Positions 1-21,300 of a stretch of DNA of 64,000 nucleotides are shown piece after piece. Origin of the DNA: Rapana venosa (lineage: Eukaryota > Mollusca > Gastropoda > Neogastropoda > Muricidae); NCBI GenBank assembly GCA_028751875.1, contig CM054134.1:76422567-76486566 (forward strand). Reading direction: 5' to 3'. Each line of letters opens with the position of its first letter. Within the stretch, counting starts at the first letter, position 1. The translations under genes and the position numbers were made by a program. The notes under the pieces were generated by a model. The model searched no databases. It had not been told where the DNA came from and saw nothing but the letters and a program-made list of their open reading frames with translations.

Positions 1-453
1 TTTCTTTCAATGTGAAGTGAATGTCCCTGGAACTTGATGGAGCACCAGCCCTGACAAGGCCTTTATGGTCAGGGAGGCTGTAAATTGTGTAATACTTTCA
101 AATTCTCTCTCTCTCTCACTCTAAAAAAAAAAGTTATAGTATGTATATAGCACCAATAATATGTACATGGGTGTGTACAGCCCTACAGGAATGCTGACCT
201 TATTTTACTCAGCAAACGCTCATCAGTGTAAAAATAATATAATATCCTTTCATTAGTTTGGATAGTTGTCTTATAATCTGATTATGTTGGCAGCTGTCAA
301 GTTTATGGGAAAGTAGTTTTGTTGAAATCTTTTAATCATTATAAATTATATAATGTGATAGTTTTCATGCCCCATTCAGTTTGAGTAGTATGCTTCACAT
401 TTAGTACTTTGTGATTTGAGTAAGTATTCTATTATTCTATACATTATTTTCAG
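1..453 (+). other. RPS14: RPS14 5' intron (partial), ending at the acceptor before the ATG
   Basis: The sequence ends in a pyrimidine-rich tract and CAG directly before the RPS14 start codon, so this is the 3' part of an intron that separates a non-coding first exon, outside the window, from the first coding exon. A non-coding first exon is usual for ribosomal protein genes. Bases 43-79 contain a strong stem-loop (see findings). No promoter is visible here. Confidence 0.75.
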
Positions 454-7773
<7,320 letters not shown>

Positions 7774-7811
7774 AATCTCCAGTCATGTTGTCTATACTTG
7801 GAGAGGAAAAA

Positions 7812-7817
7812 AATAAA
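7812..7817 (+). promoter_or_regulatory. RPS14: RPS14 polyadenylation signal
   Basis: A canonical AATAAA lies 39 nt after the RPS14 stop codon and is followed by a GT-rich stretch (TGTGTGATGTTTGTTTG), so the transcript probably ends near 7830-7845. The short 3' UTR is normal for a ribosomal protein gene. Confidence 0.9.
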
Positions 7818-7845
7818 GACTGATCTTCAGCTGTGAATGATAGTG

Positions 7846-10800
7846 TGTGATGTTTGTTTGAGTGGAATAATGGCAATTGTCATTAAAGATGACATGTGAA
7901 TGTAACCAGTTTTTGTCATTTTTTAAAGATGGATTTGTCTTATTCTGATTGTATTTCAAAGTTGGTGATACAGTTAAATGGTAGTGGAGATCCCTTACAA
8001 GTTTGCTGCCGAGACCCTCACAAAGTCCAACATCCAGTCAACCATCAGGAATTCTTGCTTTGGATCCTTTCCACCACAGTGACTAACGTGAAAGGCTTTT
8101 TTTTTTACGCTTTGAATGTCTTTTACAATGCTTTATAGAACAGTATTTTAAACTCAAATGGTGCTGTGTGGGACAAAATCATGTAAAACCATACTATTAT
8201 GAAGACGCTCCAACCGAAGTGACCAAAAATGTACACTGAAATTGGATGGGCACCATGGAAGAAGGAAGAGGACAGGATGTGCAGGGGGGAAAAAAATACA
8301 AGACGCCATCAATGTAAAGATGACTGTCTCCATTGCCCCTGTCATTGGTAGGAGCTCCACATGATGCTGCAAGGGATTTGCCATCTCTCGGGGGGGGGGG
8401 GTGGGGGGGGGTAGCCTGGTGATTAGAGTGATATATTTGTGATCTGCTGACCCGAGTTGTTCAATTCCTGTTCAAGAGGATTTTTCCTCTGGAGTTAACA
8501 TCAGTGCTGACTACACAAACACCCCAGAGTCCTTTGAACGAGACTATAAACCGAGGTCCCGTGTGTGAACACACAGAGAACATCTTGCGCACGGGTTAAA
8601 ACCCTTTCTGCTTTTCGGAAGAGTAGGCATTTGTGTGCCGGTGGGAACTGATAATATTTACAAAACTGCATACACATGGGGGACTGGATGATTATTCCAT
8701 TATCCTCAAAATTAAAGAACACAATATCTCTGCTGAGGTCCATGATATTCTGTAGCCCCCCCCCCCAGACCATTGATCTCAAGTGATGTAGGATGTTGGT
8801 GGTCTCCATCAGTTTAGTAGCAATAATATGAAAACCAGTCTAGGGACCATTCATGAAAAAATATTTGAGGGATATGACAATTGTCCTTTGTGGTGACCCA
8901 CCTTGGAGACTGCAAGATTTGATATTACCTGATCAGTGAATGACCAGAAATGTGAGTTGAAACTGAAGCCATAGTAGACTAGGTGACCATGTGGTTAGCA
9001 AGGCAAGAACAGGTGTGTGGCAGAGCAGCGCTGTTGTGGTTTGAGACGTGACCTAATTTTTTTATCAGATCTAGGCCAACATTTCTTAAATATATATATT
9101 GGGATTTACGCATAGTTTCACAACCAGGAGGCTATTGTATTACATCTGCATTTGGTGCACTTCTTGGCAAGCAAGTAGTAGTTTGCCTCTGCTTTCTTGC
9201 ATGCATGAACTGAGAACAAGAAAACTGCTTTCTTTAATAAATGAATGGAAACTAAAATGTTGGCCATTTGCTATGAAACCAAGATTCACACATCATAAAA
9301 ACTTTTCAAGGGTCAAAGAAAAAAAGGGGCAGACCACCAGCTTCTCTCATTAACTATATCGCTGAATCCTGTGGCATGAGAATCCATGAAGTCAGCATGG
9401 CCACTGGAGCAAATGGAGAAGGATGATGTCGGTATCATTGGGCATGGTGGCTTACAATGAACTCTGTGATGCCAACAGGTGAGACCTCTGGCACCAACCA
9501 CCAACAACATATATATCTTGGAATTTCAACCAGCATGATGGATTCTTGCCTGGAAGGAGATGGATTCTAATAGTGTTTTTTCTTGGGGGGGGAGGGGGAG
9601 CTTTAGCCACTTTTAAGTCCAACATCCTCCACTTTATGGAAGCCTGTGTAAAAGATGCATAATTTACTTCGATTTCTGGTTCAATGAACTGAAGGTGATT
9701 CATCTTGCTGTTAACATCTCCAGAACTGAAATGAATTTTGCACATTCACACAAAATGTCAGACAATTGATTCAACAAAGAGCACTTTAAAAATGACAATA
9801 TCGCAAGTGGCCACAAAGTTGCCAAATGCAGTTCTTTATATAAACATTTACATGCAAGCAATCCTAGGTTAAAAACAAACAGCATTCCTTTAGGAATGCT
9901 TGGCTACATCATTCAAAACCACAGCTTAAAAAAGAAAAAGCACAGGAAAACAAAAACATTCAAAATAAACTTTTAAAAAACAGTCACCTGACTTCCACAC
10001 ATAGCTGTTTATGTTATGCAGTATGTTTATACATGAGAAGAAAGCATATGTTGATCATGACACACAAAGAAAAAAAACATACGAAATCCATCCTGGTTCT
10101 TGAAGGTGTTTGACAGTTGCTTCAGACATGTGTATAGCGGAGTTGAAATACTGCAGTACTGGACAGAATTGCCTCGACAACAATCTTGGTATAAAGAGTG
10201 AAGAACTTTTCACCAGATGTCCATCTATCAATGAATGTCTTAATTCATAATATAGCATTCTCTTTCGAAAGTGCTAACATAACTCTTCTTCTAACTTATT
10301 TTTTGACTTCACTGGGCTTCTGAACTGATAAAATAACAGTTTGATCAGCTTTATGCTCATTTCATCTGACAAATAAATTTGGTAATAAAATAAAAAATAT
10401 ACATCATGTAACTGAACATGCTATCATCTGGTGGAGTATTACTGAGGTAACAACATAAAAAGATCATTTAGTCTGCACAACACAAACAGTAGCAAGAATA
10501 TTGTATTTGAGCTGTTGGCTCATGTTCAGAACTGAGCATGTGCCGACTTTGATTGTAAGCAGAGTGCAGTGCACTAGAAAGATGTCTTTCTTTTGGAAGA
10601 GGGCGACTGGCATAAATTCCTAACAAACACTGCTCACTTTGGGGCATGTAACTTAAGATAAAAAACATACACTATTGTACTTTGTGCACTGCCGACTTCC
10701 CTGTTGACAATAATTTGTCAAGAACGGTACCCTTCAGGGAAAGTAAATAAGAATGTTGAGGAAAAAGCATTCATACCAGAAATAAGTGAACAACAATGAT

Positions 10801-12289
10801 TAATCATATCTTCAGTTGTGGACTTGACAAAAATGCTGCTTAAACGGCCTAATATTTCAAAAACATGACAATCATGGCCCACTGCATAAACTCAGTCCTG
10901 AATACTTGGGAAGAAGCATAATTTTTTCTAAACAAAGAGCCGGGGGTGGGGGCTATTATATAGTAAGGTGACACAAACTGGATTGTGTAATAGATGACTG
11001 ATTAAGTACAAGTTATTTTCTTTTTCAATTTTCCAAATGTGACAATGACACATCTGCCAAGAAATCCGCTGCACATGTACTTGGCCTGTAGGCTACATAC
11101 CCCACTGTGCTGAAGGTCTGGATGTTCATATGCTACTTTTTGTTTCCATATCTTGCTAAACACTGATGCAAAATATCTCTTGATTAATAAGCATCTCTTC
11201 GCTTTGACGTCCTTCCACTTTTAACTGATATTAGAATATGCATCTCTGCTCTCCTTCATGTGTACGCAGCAGTGGCAATAAAAATCCCAAATCCCCTTTA
11301 ATTTCTACTGACCACAACCAAGACTTCGACTATCAGGATTAGAAATCAAATACTTCATCCTATCAACTACCATGCTGATCTTTTAAGGCTTAGTGAAAAT
11401 ATCTTTTACAGAAGCATAAAAGCTAAGTTGATCTTTGTGCATCAAATTAAGTACAAACGCCAGTTTCAGCACCCATAAAGTATTGTAAAATATACACATG
11501 ATGGAACATTTAGAAATAAGAAAAAGGTGAGCAGGGTAAAATCAATATGCATTATCATACAGATCTCTCTCTCTCTCTGTCTCACACATACACACACACT
11601 ATTAGTGATGGTTTTAAAGAAGGAAGCATACAAAATTTTGCAGTTTGATTAAACATGACGCACAAAACAAAGCTAGCCCATTATAAGCTGATAAAATCTG
11701 AGTGGAGCCAAGTAAAAGTAACCTTTCTCATTTTGATTATAATATATACAAGAAGGAAAAGAGCATCTTGGCTAAAATGTACATCAAGCTCATGAACATC
11801 ATGAACTACCCATGATAAATGTAATAAGTTAGCTACAGCTCTGTACAAAACATTCACAGACCTTGTCATGATGATGCAACACCAATTTGTTAGTTCTGGA
11901 ACTGATGAAATAAAATGACAAAGCCCACACAGTACAGGATGTTTTTTTAAAAAAATTACAAGTGTGTCTTTCGAGCAACATAAACTATCACAACCAATTA
12001 CTTAAATACAAAAGAAGGAAAAAAAATCCCTGACTTCCAAATTATAAATAGACGTTCATCCGGTATCCTCTACATTTGCAGTGCTGTGCTAAGCAAAACA
12101 CAATGTTGCCTTCTCTAGTCATGTCATCAAGATCACAATATCGCAGATGACTAGAAAGATGTACTTAAATCGGTGAGATTGATAGTAATTATAGTTTCCA
12201 TCTTGACAGATGTGTAGACTTGCAGGCACAACATGCATTCCCAAGAGGAGTCGGTGGGGAAGGCAGGCACAGGATGAGATCAGGTCAGG
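7846..12289. other. Intergenic stretch and probable 3' UTR of the distal EFA6 isoform
   Basis: No gene was recognised between the RPS14 polyadenylation site and the distal EFA6 stop codon, apart from the SINE at 8410-8722. The part next to 12289 must be EFA6 3' UTR on the minus strand if the distal exon is used. No clear AATAAA was found on the minus strand. Weaker ATTAAA candidates are near 11297-11302 and near 9227-9232. The two genes converge here. Confidence 0.5.
8410..8722 (+). mobile_element. tRNA-derived SINE, family A, nearly full length
   Basis: Head GTAGCCTGGTGATTAGAG resembles an A box. The B-box region is degenerate (GAGTTGTTCAATTCCTG). The centre has GAGACTATAAACCGAGGTCC, then CATCTTGCGCACGGGTTAAA, GTGTGCCGGTGGGAACTGA, and the tail GACTGGATGATTATTCCATT. 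Older than the copy at 52944 judging by its divergence. Inserted beside a poly-G run. Confidence 0.85.
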
Positions 12290-12347
12290 TTACATATAGG
12301 TCTCCTCTGTCTCCTCGTTAATGAAATCCTGTGTGGAGATGGGTGTC
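12290..12347 (-). CDS. PSD: EFA6 distal alternative terminal exon (C-terminus EETYM)
   Basis: Minus-strand acceptor CACTTTGCAG followed by G, then codons for [18 protein letters not shown] and TAA (12290-12292). From the internal donor at 41942 it joins in frame (AG|G gives Arg after LSD). The resulting LSDR-TPISTQ resembles the end of vertebrate PSD3 (SER...TPSIKQ) better than the proximal tail does. The intron would be 29.6 kb. The exon is short and rests on frame, splice sites and this similarity. Confidence 0.65.
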
Positions 12348-15300
12348 CTGCAAAGTGCGTTTCACTGTGTTAATATATATTTATTTTACATCCATTTATT
12401 ATATGATTGTTACCCCTGACACTCAAGCATATCAGTATATCATACATTATTTCAAATCCATGATTGTTTACCCTATAATCAAGTTTAGTGATATTCATAT
12501 TTTCTTGTGAAACTACATGCATAGAGGTCTACATTTGAAGTTAAATTATCTCTGTAGCCCTATCCTTCCGACCTCTGCTTCTAAGTAACTCAATGACACT
12601 GATCTTTCCGTTGAGCTAATAATGTATATGTATACCTTTTTTTTTAAACAGGTGTTTCTTTCCAAAACTGCAGAGGTCCAACTGTTACTTACATCTATGA
12701 CTTTTCAGACTTGTCATCATCAGGCCTTTGTCAGTCAACAGGGTGGAGCGGAGGCATTTGTTCTTCATTTTATCAGGCATCAATATTGTCTGCTAGCTGC
12801 TCGACAAACACTACATTGCCTATAATCAAAGAAAGTATGTCCATGCATGATCTCCACTGCTTATTTACCTTTCTTCTGGGATTTTTTTAGCTTTAGAAGT
12901 TGAGATTTGTAAGTTTCCATAGTGAATTCATGTCCAGTCAAATATTGTTTCCCCATAGCTGTTGGGAAAGATCTGTTAGTGCTCAGGTGAGTGTTTTTCG
13001 CATTGCTTTGTTTTTTTAAAATTTGGTACCCAAATGTCCACCAGTGTCACGATTTTGTCTGGGTCAGTCATCACATCTGCAAAATCTACAAAGGACTTGA
13101 AGTGTGTGTGAAAGTTCACAGGTGAAAGCAACAATTAATTGAACCATTGCCTGTAAGGTTTCCTCATTTCAATTTTCAATGCTTACAACATACCCAAAAA
13201 GGAACTGGAGAAATACAAAACAGACTTTACTTTGGTATACAGCATGAACCCTACTCTGGCTATAGAAGGAAACCTCCTCTGGTTTTAGATGGTGAAGTAA
13301 ACATATAATTACAAAATCCAAATAGTACAGTAAAATGGCAAATAAATCCTTCAGATGAGACTATAAAACGAGGCCCCATATGCAAACGCATGCAGAACAT
13401 CTTGCACACACATTAAAAACATGTTCAGCCTTTCGGGAGAGTAGGCCATTTTGTGCCAGTAGAAATGAATGACAAATGAAAACAACAACAACACATGCAC
13501 ACGTGTCCCCAAATTTGGAATGTGGCTACCTCAAAGGTGGGGAAAAAACGGTCACAAGTCTTATCAATGGTGAAGCTTGGAGCTCTAGCCAAGAACCGGT
13601 GGAGGGGCTAATAATTTGGAACACAGCATAAAACCTACAATGACACTAGGAGATGAAACAAAAAACCATCAATTTGATGGATGTTAGAAAAAAAATAATA
13701 ATAAGGAAAAATGTCTCTATCAGTCTTACAGCCATCCCAAAGAATAACTAATTTCACAGTACAGACCCATCAGTCTAAGCCTTGAAGCAACACTAAAAAC
13801 AAAATGTCATTCCAGTTGACATAGGCCCTTGGTAAATAATAAAAGAATCTGTGGGACAAAAAAAGGCAAGAAACTGGAAAAAAACAACCTGACTTATTCT
13901 AGTTTTGTTGAACATACACAAAAACTATCTTCAACATACAATACATACATAAACTATAATTAAAAAAAAAACATTTTAAAACCCAACCCAAAAACCCACA
14001 TATGCTAGGCACAACAACAACAAATGTAATGATGTAATTTATTTTCTCCCACAAGTTCCCCCTTTTCTCCCCTCTTGAGAGGTGAGCAGTCTGACCTATC
14101 TTCTCAAAACAACAACAACACTGAGTTAAACTACACATGTAGCCTGGCTACACAATAAAACACCAGTGAAGACGATTTCACGCTGAACTTACACGAAAGC
14201 AGCATTAGTCCACGGATGCCAAACAAGCAGCATGCAAATACAACAGTGGAAGTTAAACAAACTTGCATTCTTGGGGGGTTTAAAAAAAATGCAAATGCTT
14301 TTAAGTATACCACCAACATTTCAAGTTAGACCAACCAATGACAGCTAATTTTTAAAAATATAAACCTCTTTAAAAAAAATACAATGAAAAACTGCCATGA
14401 TCAACATAGAAATAATTAATGATGCACACAGAAATTCTGCATCACCATTCTTCTCACCCTTAGCATCCTCTCATTCATTTTTTGGCTCTCTGAAGCAACC
14501 ACAGGGACTACCTAAATGTGTGTGTAATATCGCAACAACATCCCCACTTCCTCTTCTAACACAGCCACCACAGACTATATATAACCTTCAAATTTCTTTT
14601 CCCTAAACACATGACTTTGTGAATGTGACCACACAAAAACATACTTTCCGGCAGAGGATGGTACACATTCTTGCCACCTATCAACCCCAATAGTCTCTTG
14701 AGATGATTTGAATCATGTAGTGAAATCTAAACTGTCACCTCAACCAAGATCATCGTCATTATTATTATTATTATTATTAATTATCATCGTCATTATTATC
14801 ATCATTATATTGTTGTTGTTATCATTACTACTATCAATTATTTTCAGTTTTGTTTGTTTTTGAAAAAAATCTGTGAACTGCAATAATTTTAGCAGACATT
14901 CAGTTTCAGTTTACATTACCATAAAAAGAGAGTAAATAACAGCATCAGGCTTTAGCAGATTTCTTGACTGACGACATACATCCAATTTTGTTACAAACAA
15001 CTAAAAAGAAAAAACTGGTAGGTTTTTTACATTTTATTTTGGAAAAGGAACAAAGTTGAAACTAAACTGAGGATCTTTGTTATAATTAAAAAACAACAAC
15101 AAAATTTGGTGTCTTCTTCCTATTTCATTTGGAAAGCTTACTGAAATATTTAGAAAAGACACTCATCTGTGTAAAGCCCCTTTCCCCTCTACTGAAGGCC
15201 ATCTCTGCAATGACACAGTCATTCTGAAGTCTAACAAGCCACCAAACGACAAAACAGTACTACTGTCACCAGCTGCTTGTTCTGCCACCAACTTTGCTCT

Positions 15301-18300
15301 GACTGTCCAAAACATCAACTAATAAGGTTTACTGAGAAATAAGTAAATTTATATAAAAAAACAACACCATTTTAACTCAATGTTTGTTTCGGTTTTATTC
15401 CCCGATTGAAGCTGGCTGAATTAGACTGAGGTGAAGTTGACAGCTCATGAATGACCAAAAGCCTCTATAGAAAAGCCTCAATTTTGCTCTGTGTAAATTA
15501 TACAAGTTTCTGAGACCCCCCCCCCCCCCCCCCCCCCAAACTTTTGCTAATATTTTAGAACATGAAAATTTAATCTAAAGGTGCCTGTAGTATGTTCACA
15601 TTGATTTTCCTTTAAAAATTAAAAGGTTATATTTTTCTTCAGATGGGACTATAAACCAAGGTCCCATGTGTGAATGAATGCAGAACATCTTGTGCACATG
15701 TTAAAAACATGTCCTTTTGGAAGAGTAGACTATTTTGTGCCAGTTGGAATAGATGACAAAATCTTAAAAAACATGCATGCTCACTGGTGTCATGTTTAGA
15801 CATCATCCCTGAAGTTGGAATGTGGCTACCCTAATTGTGGGTAAATGGTCACATAAGCAAAATCTCACCATTGGTGAACCTCAGAGCTCTAGCCAAGGAA
15901 TGAAAAAATCTGGAATAAATGTCAGAAATACCATGACACTAGGCCAGTAATTATAGCTCAGTGTTTTGTCTGTCAAATTTAAGAGTAATGAATATTCTTT
16001 TTACTTCTAATCAATCTCTATCTATTATATGTTTTTGTAGTTTAATAAGTAGATATAATCTAGGAGTATCAAATAAATTCATTTTTCTAATCTGTTGATA
16101 GTGATAATCAAATCATGGTGATTTGCAGATAAACGCTGTCCATAATATTGTATGGTTTTATACAAATGCTTTGATAACTTTCACTGATAAAGTTAACACA
16201 TATTTAGATACTCAAGAAAAGTTAGAGGGGAAACATCACCAACCCATTAACAGAAACATGTACACTGAATAGTTGAATCATAGTAGGTTACTGCTCTTTC
16301 TGCATGATCAATACAATAGTCTGTCAGTCAGTATTACAGGTTAAGTTACAACATCAAAAATGTTGTCATTAAGTGAAATCAGAATATTACTGTTTATGTT
16401 TTAGGTGAAAATTTCTCATTGTGTGTGGTTGTTATACACTTGTGCTTTTGTCATTTCTGTGATAATATAATAATTTGACAATATTATGTGGATCTCATTA
16501 CAAGCATGTCAGTACAAATAGTCAATAAGGCAGAATGTGGATTTCAACACACTGACATATCGGTCAGATTACACATACACTGCATGCTACACTTTTGTTT
16601 TTAATATGATATTACAAACGATGCATGTAAATATACACAGTCGTAATGCATATTTCTAAAAGTGATGATGTCTATAATATATATGATACAGACTTCATTA
16701 TCAGCATATTATCATGCACTTTTGTTTTCATAAGATCTTGATTATGTGAAAACATGGATTTCATTGTAAACATGACAGCATGCACAGCGTCATTATGCAC
16801 TCACTCATACCTGTTTATGAGACGATACTATCAATGTGACACAGAGACTTTCTCATCAATATGTCAGTATACTATACTATACTATACTATACTATACTAC
16901 ACTATACTATACAAACACATTCAAAATCACCCAGGTATTAGACATGACCAAAGTCGGTTATTAACTCTTAAGTGAATATTGGCCCAGTGCAGGAAGTGGA
17001 ATGGAGGGATAGGAAAGCGCAAGGTCATAAACTCACACCTGAATTACGAATGCAAATGTTATTGTTAAACTGCAAACTGCTCGACTGGGAGAGAATAGGG
17101 ACAGACACAGCAACTCCAGCACACACCCCTGAATTATGTACAACTCGTGACTTACAATGCTCAGGGAGAATGGTTTTTGCTGGAAAAAAAAAGACAACCA
17201 CCAGACAATCAGGACAATGCTATAATATGTTGTTGCTTTGATTTTACGTCTGTTCACTCAAAGTGATATCAGATGAGCTATGATAACATGTAGTGATGGA
17301 CTTGTCGCAACTTCTTGAAAATATATAATCAATCAGGCGCTTAACAGCTGCACAAAGCATTTTCACTCTCATGACAGACAATGATTGTTGCTGTCTGAGC
17401 ATTCAACAACGAAGAAGAATATCAGTAGTGGCTGTTGTTCAAGGGAAATTCGAACATTATTATCATCTATCTCCTTCCTTATTTTTCTCTACTTATGACA
17501 ATCCCACAGTTTCATACGCATCTGCTTCACTTTAAAATGGGCATAATAATAAATGAAATATTGGTTTGCACCAAAAACCTCAATCGTTTATTTTTTTAAA
17601 AACAAAAAATAAACACACACACACAAAGAAAAATACCCATAGACTAAGTTTCATTCAAAAGCTGGATTTTTTTCTCCATTCCTCTTGACCTTGGACGATG
17701 GTCTTGGAGCTAGTCTTTCAGATGAGTGGATAAACTATGGTTTTATACACAGCATACATCCCCAAAGGCAAAATATGGCTACTTTATCAGTGGGCAATAA
17801 CGGTCGCATATACAAAATCTTACACCGACAAACCTCACTGCTGTAGCCAAGGAACAACAACAACATTAATAATAATAATAATGATAAAAACCAAAACAAC
17901 AACAAAGCAAGGAAAAACCCAATACATTTACTGCATGAATAAAGAATTGGCATGGGAACTAAAATCTGTTCCTGTCATTATGAACATAAAAACACACACA
18001 AAACAGGAAAAAGCTCTGGCAGTAGCAGCAGTATACTTCACGATAAACCCCTCTCTCTCTCTCTCTGTGGAGAGCAGTCTAAAGCATAAAAATCTGTTGT
18101 CACTTTAATGCACATGTACACCCAACAAAGTACAATACAACAGTTTCCCTACTACAATCCCAAACTACAGACTAAACCCATGTTTTACAACTATCTTGAG
18201 TTTAGCCGATTATTAAAAACTAATGCTCACAACAAAAAGAACTACAACACCAAAAATCACTCTCATTCGTTCTTTCTTGATTATTCTTGTAACTAGCTAT

Positions 18301-21300
18301 TGCACATACATTTCACCTAGGAGCTCCCCCCAAAAATGTAACTGTGAGGTAAAAAAACAACAAAAAAACATCGAGAACTTTCAAGCTATACAAACATTTT
18401 CCCATAAACATGCAAGACAAAAATCTTTGTTCACTGTGATATTCCCATCCTAATGAAAGTCAAATTGATAATCTGTGTATTCCTCATACAGACTTAACAA
18501 TACCAAATACTGAAAGCAATGGGATACTCCTAGTCCCAATACTGTCCCTCTGTGACCCACAATATCTATGCTTCATCAAGTCTTCGGTTCTACTCTATGT
18601 ACACCCCTAACAGTCCATTGCTCCTCTTTCCGGATTTAATGTCGAATCAATGTCCAACTCTGGTTGCAAAAGTCCACTCACAAACTTCAGGATGTATCCA
18701 TAAATCTTCTCTACTAACAGAATAACACTAGTATACATGCTTTACAGGAAAAGGTATTGTTTCTGTAATGTCAATGCAAAAATAAAATGAAAAAAAAAGG
18801 TATGAGCATACATGACAGTGAATCCTATCCCTTTTTTTGTGTGTGGTTTTTTTTTTTACAAGGAAGAAAAAATACATGTGATTTTTATATACCAAATAGG
18901 AAAAAATTCTCAACACTTCTCTGCATCAATATAACAAAAGGCTTTATGAACTAAATTTAACTTACACTTCATATACAATGGGTACACTTACAGGCTAGAA
19001 ATAAGACAACCAGATACAAATAGTATGTGAATCCACAGATACACAGAAATCAGTGAAGAAGCATGTTGAAGTTTGTACATTCACACAAGCACAGGGCAAT
19101 GAAAGCATGCACATGCATACAAAAAAAACAAGAATCATCGAATTTCAAAGGAAAACTGCCCCTCAAACCATCAACAACAACAAAGGCCACAAATCATATT
19201 GGGAACAAATCAAAACAAAAACCTCATGGGGATTGGAATACAGGTGAATGCTACCTCCTCAAGCAAAAAAAAAAAAAAAAAAAAAGTTGACCTAAACAGA
19301 TTTGAAAACTCAATGTTAAGCAGATAGTGCTGTTGGCTCATCTCCAAAACCAAACTTTTGGGCAAAACAGATTTCAAGCAGGAATTGCATTGTAACATTG
19401 TTAACTCTCAGAATGAGTGTTAGCTCAACTCCTTGTTCCTCCAAGAGGAGTATTCTTTCTGTTCTCTCTTTGTTCATGGGAGATGTTCTTTCATCTTTGC
19501 TGAAGGGGAACATTCCCTCCTTTCTTCATGGAGAGTGCTCACTTCCTCTTTCTTTGATCATGGGAAGAAAACGCAGAGTTAATTTTCTTCCTTCTTCATA
19601 CAAAGACAATGTTAAACGAAAAGCTGTTCCTTCTTTATTACAGCAAGTCTTTACTCCATTTCTTCTTCATTCATGAACAATATAGACACCATCCCCTCTT
19701 TTAGTCAGACAAAAAAATAATTCATTCCTTTCTTTTTTTCTTCTTCTAACAAGCAGCGAGGCCAAGTGGAAAAGGTGATGGGCTTAAAATCCTGGTGGTC
19801 TTGAAGTCACAGGTTGTGGGTTCAAATTTTGGTTGTGCCTTATGGATTAATGAGAAATGTTCTTTTCTCCTAGGTCAACTTATGTAGAGACCTACCTGCG
19901 CCTATGTATTTCATGTTTACATGCAAGCAGAAGAACAACAGACAGAATGACAAAGCTGGCATGAAAGACAACAAAGTCCATGCACTGGTTCACAGGAAAA
20001 CATGCACAACAGTAGGCTCAATGGCAGTTCATGCATAATCTAAGCATAGGAGACACCAACAAAACCAACAGAGAAACATAAACGAGCCCGACACAATACA
20101 ACACAGACAAAAGGAACTTATCTAGCCACAATCTCGCTATACCCAGAATTATGCACAGAAGAAACCACAAAACAGCTGTGAATTTATCAGCAAGATCAAC
20201 TTGGCAAACTCTGCAAATGCACATTAAACCGGAATAAAACAAAAACAGGCCAATACACATAAAACAACACATATCAAGCAACCAGGAGGAACTATGTCCA
20301 CCATGAAGTTCAACATCAACATGTGTGTGGTTACTTATACTCACCAGAACATGATGTCAGGCTTCCGACAGCCTCATTCAGCGTTAGTGTTAATGTACAT
20401 GTCACACAAGCAAATAGGATGTGACTCATACAGATATACCTCAAACAAAGTAACAGACAGTGACATAGATGTCAAACAAAGTCAGAGATATATCTCACAG
20501 TAACAAGAGAGTAACATAGATATCAAACAAAATTAAAGAGTGACATGAACTTGATACAATAGGACTTGAGTATAACTGCACATTGATTAGGACAACAGAG
20601 TATAACTTTACACCTAAATGGTAGTCCTTGCCACTCTGACACATCATCTTGTTACTTTTTCTGGAAGAATAAAAGACAAGCAAATCTGAAAAAATGTTAG
20701 ATATACTCAAAATCAAGATTCTACACACAAAATTTAAGACACAAATATGAGGAGGGAAAAAAGGACTCCCAGTATTTACTTTCTACTATCAAATTTACTA
20801 CTCCCCAATAGGGTTTTTTTTAATATGAGGGGGAAAAAATTCAAGTACTGAAGTATATGATTATGAGCCAAACTTTTGTTTTTATATCAACCGAGGAAAA
20901 ACTTTAGATCATTCATGGTCACCAGTCAATTTTAGTACAACAGAAGAAAACCTTGTGAGGCAGCATTCTGTCCACTCCTACAAATCTGATTTCCATATAT
21001 CTACTTTATAAAATTCAGTTTTATTCTGAGTATACCACACACACACACACAGTTTTAATCTGGTTTTGTGTTAATTTGTATCTCTTCTATGAATGGAGCT
21101 GCAAAACAGAGCACAAAATAAAAAGTGTTACTGTTTTCTTGGATATCTCGATGTTTCTGTAACAAATGTATGCCAATTCAAAACAGCTGGCCTGGTGCAA
21201 GTCAACCTTCTAAAAACTCCACTATCATACACAAGACAAACTTTGTATTTTACTTTCACAAAACTATATCCCAAAGTGAGGCAAAATGAGGCAAACAATT

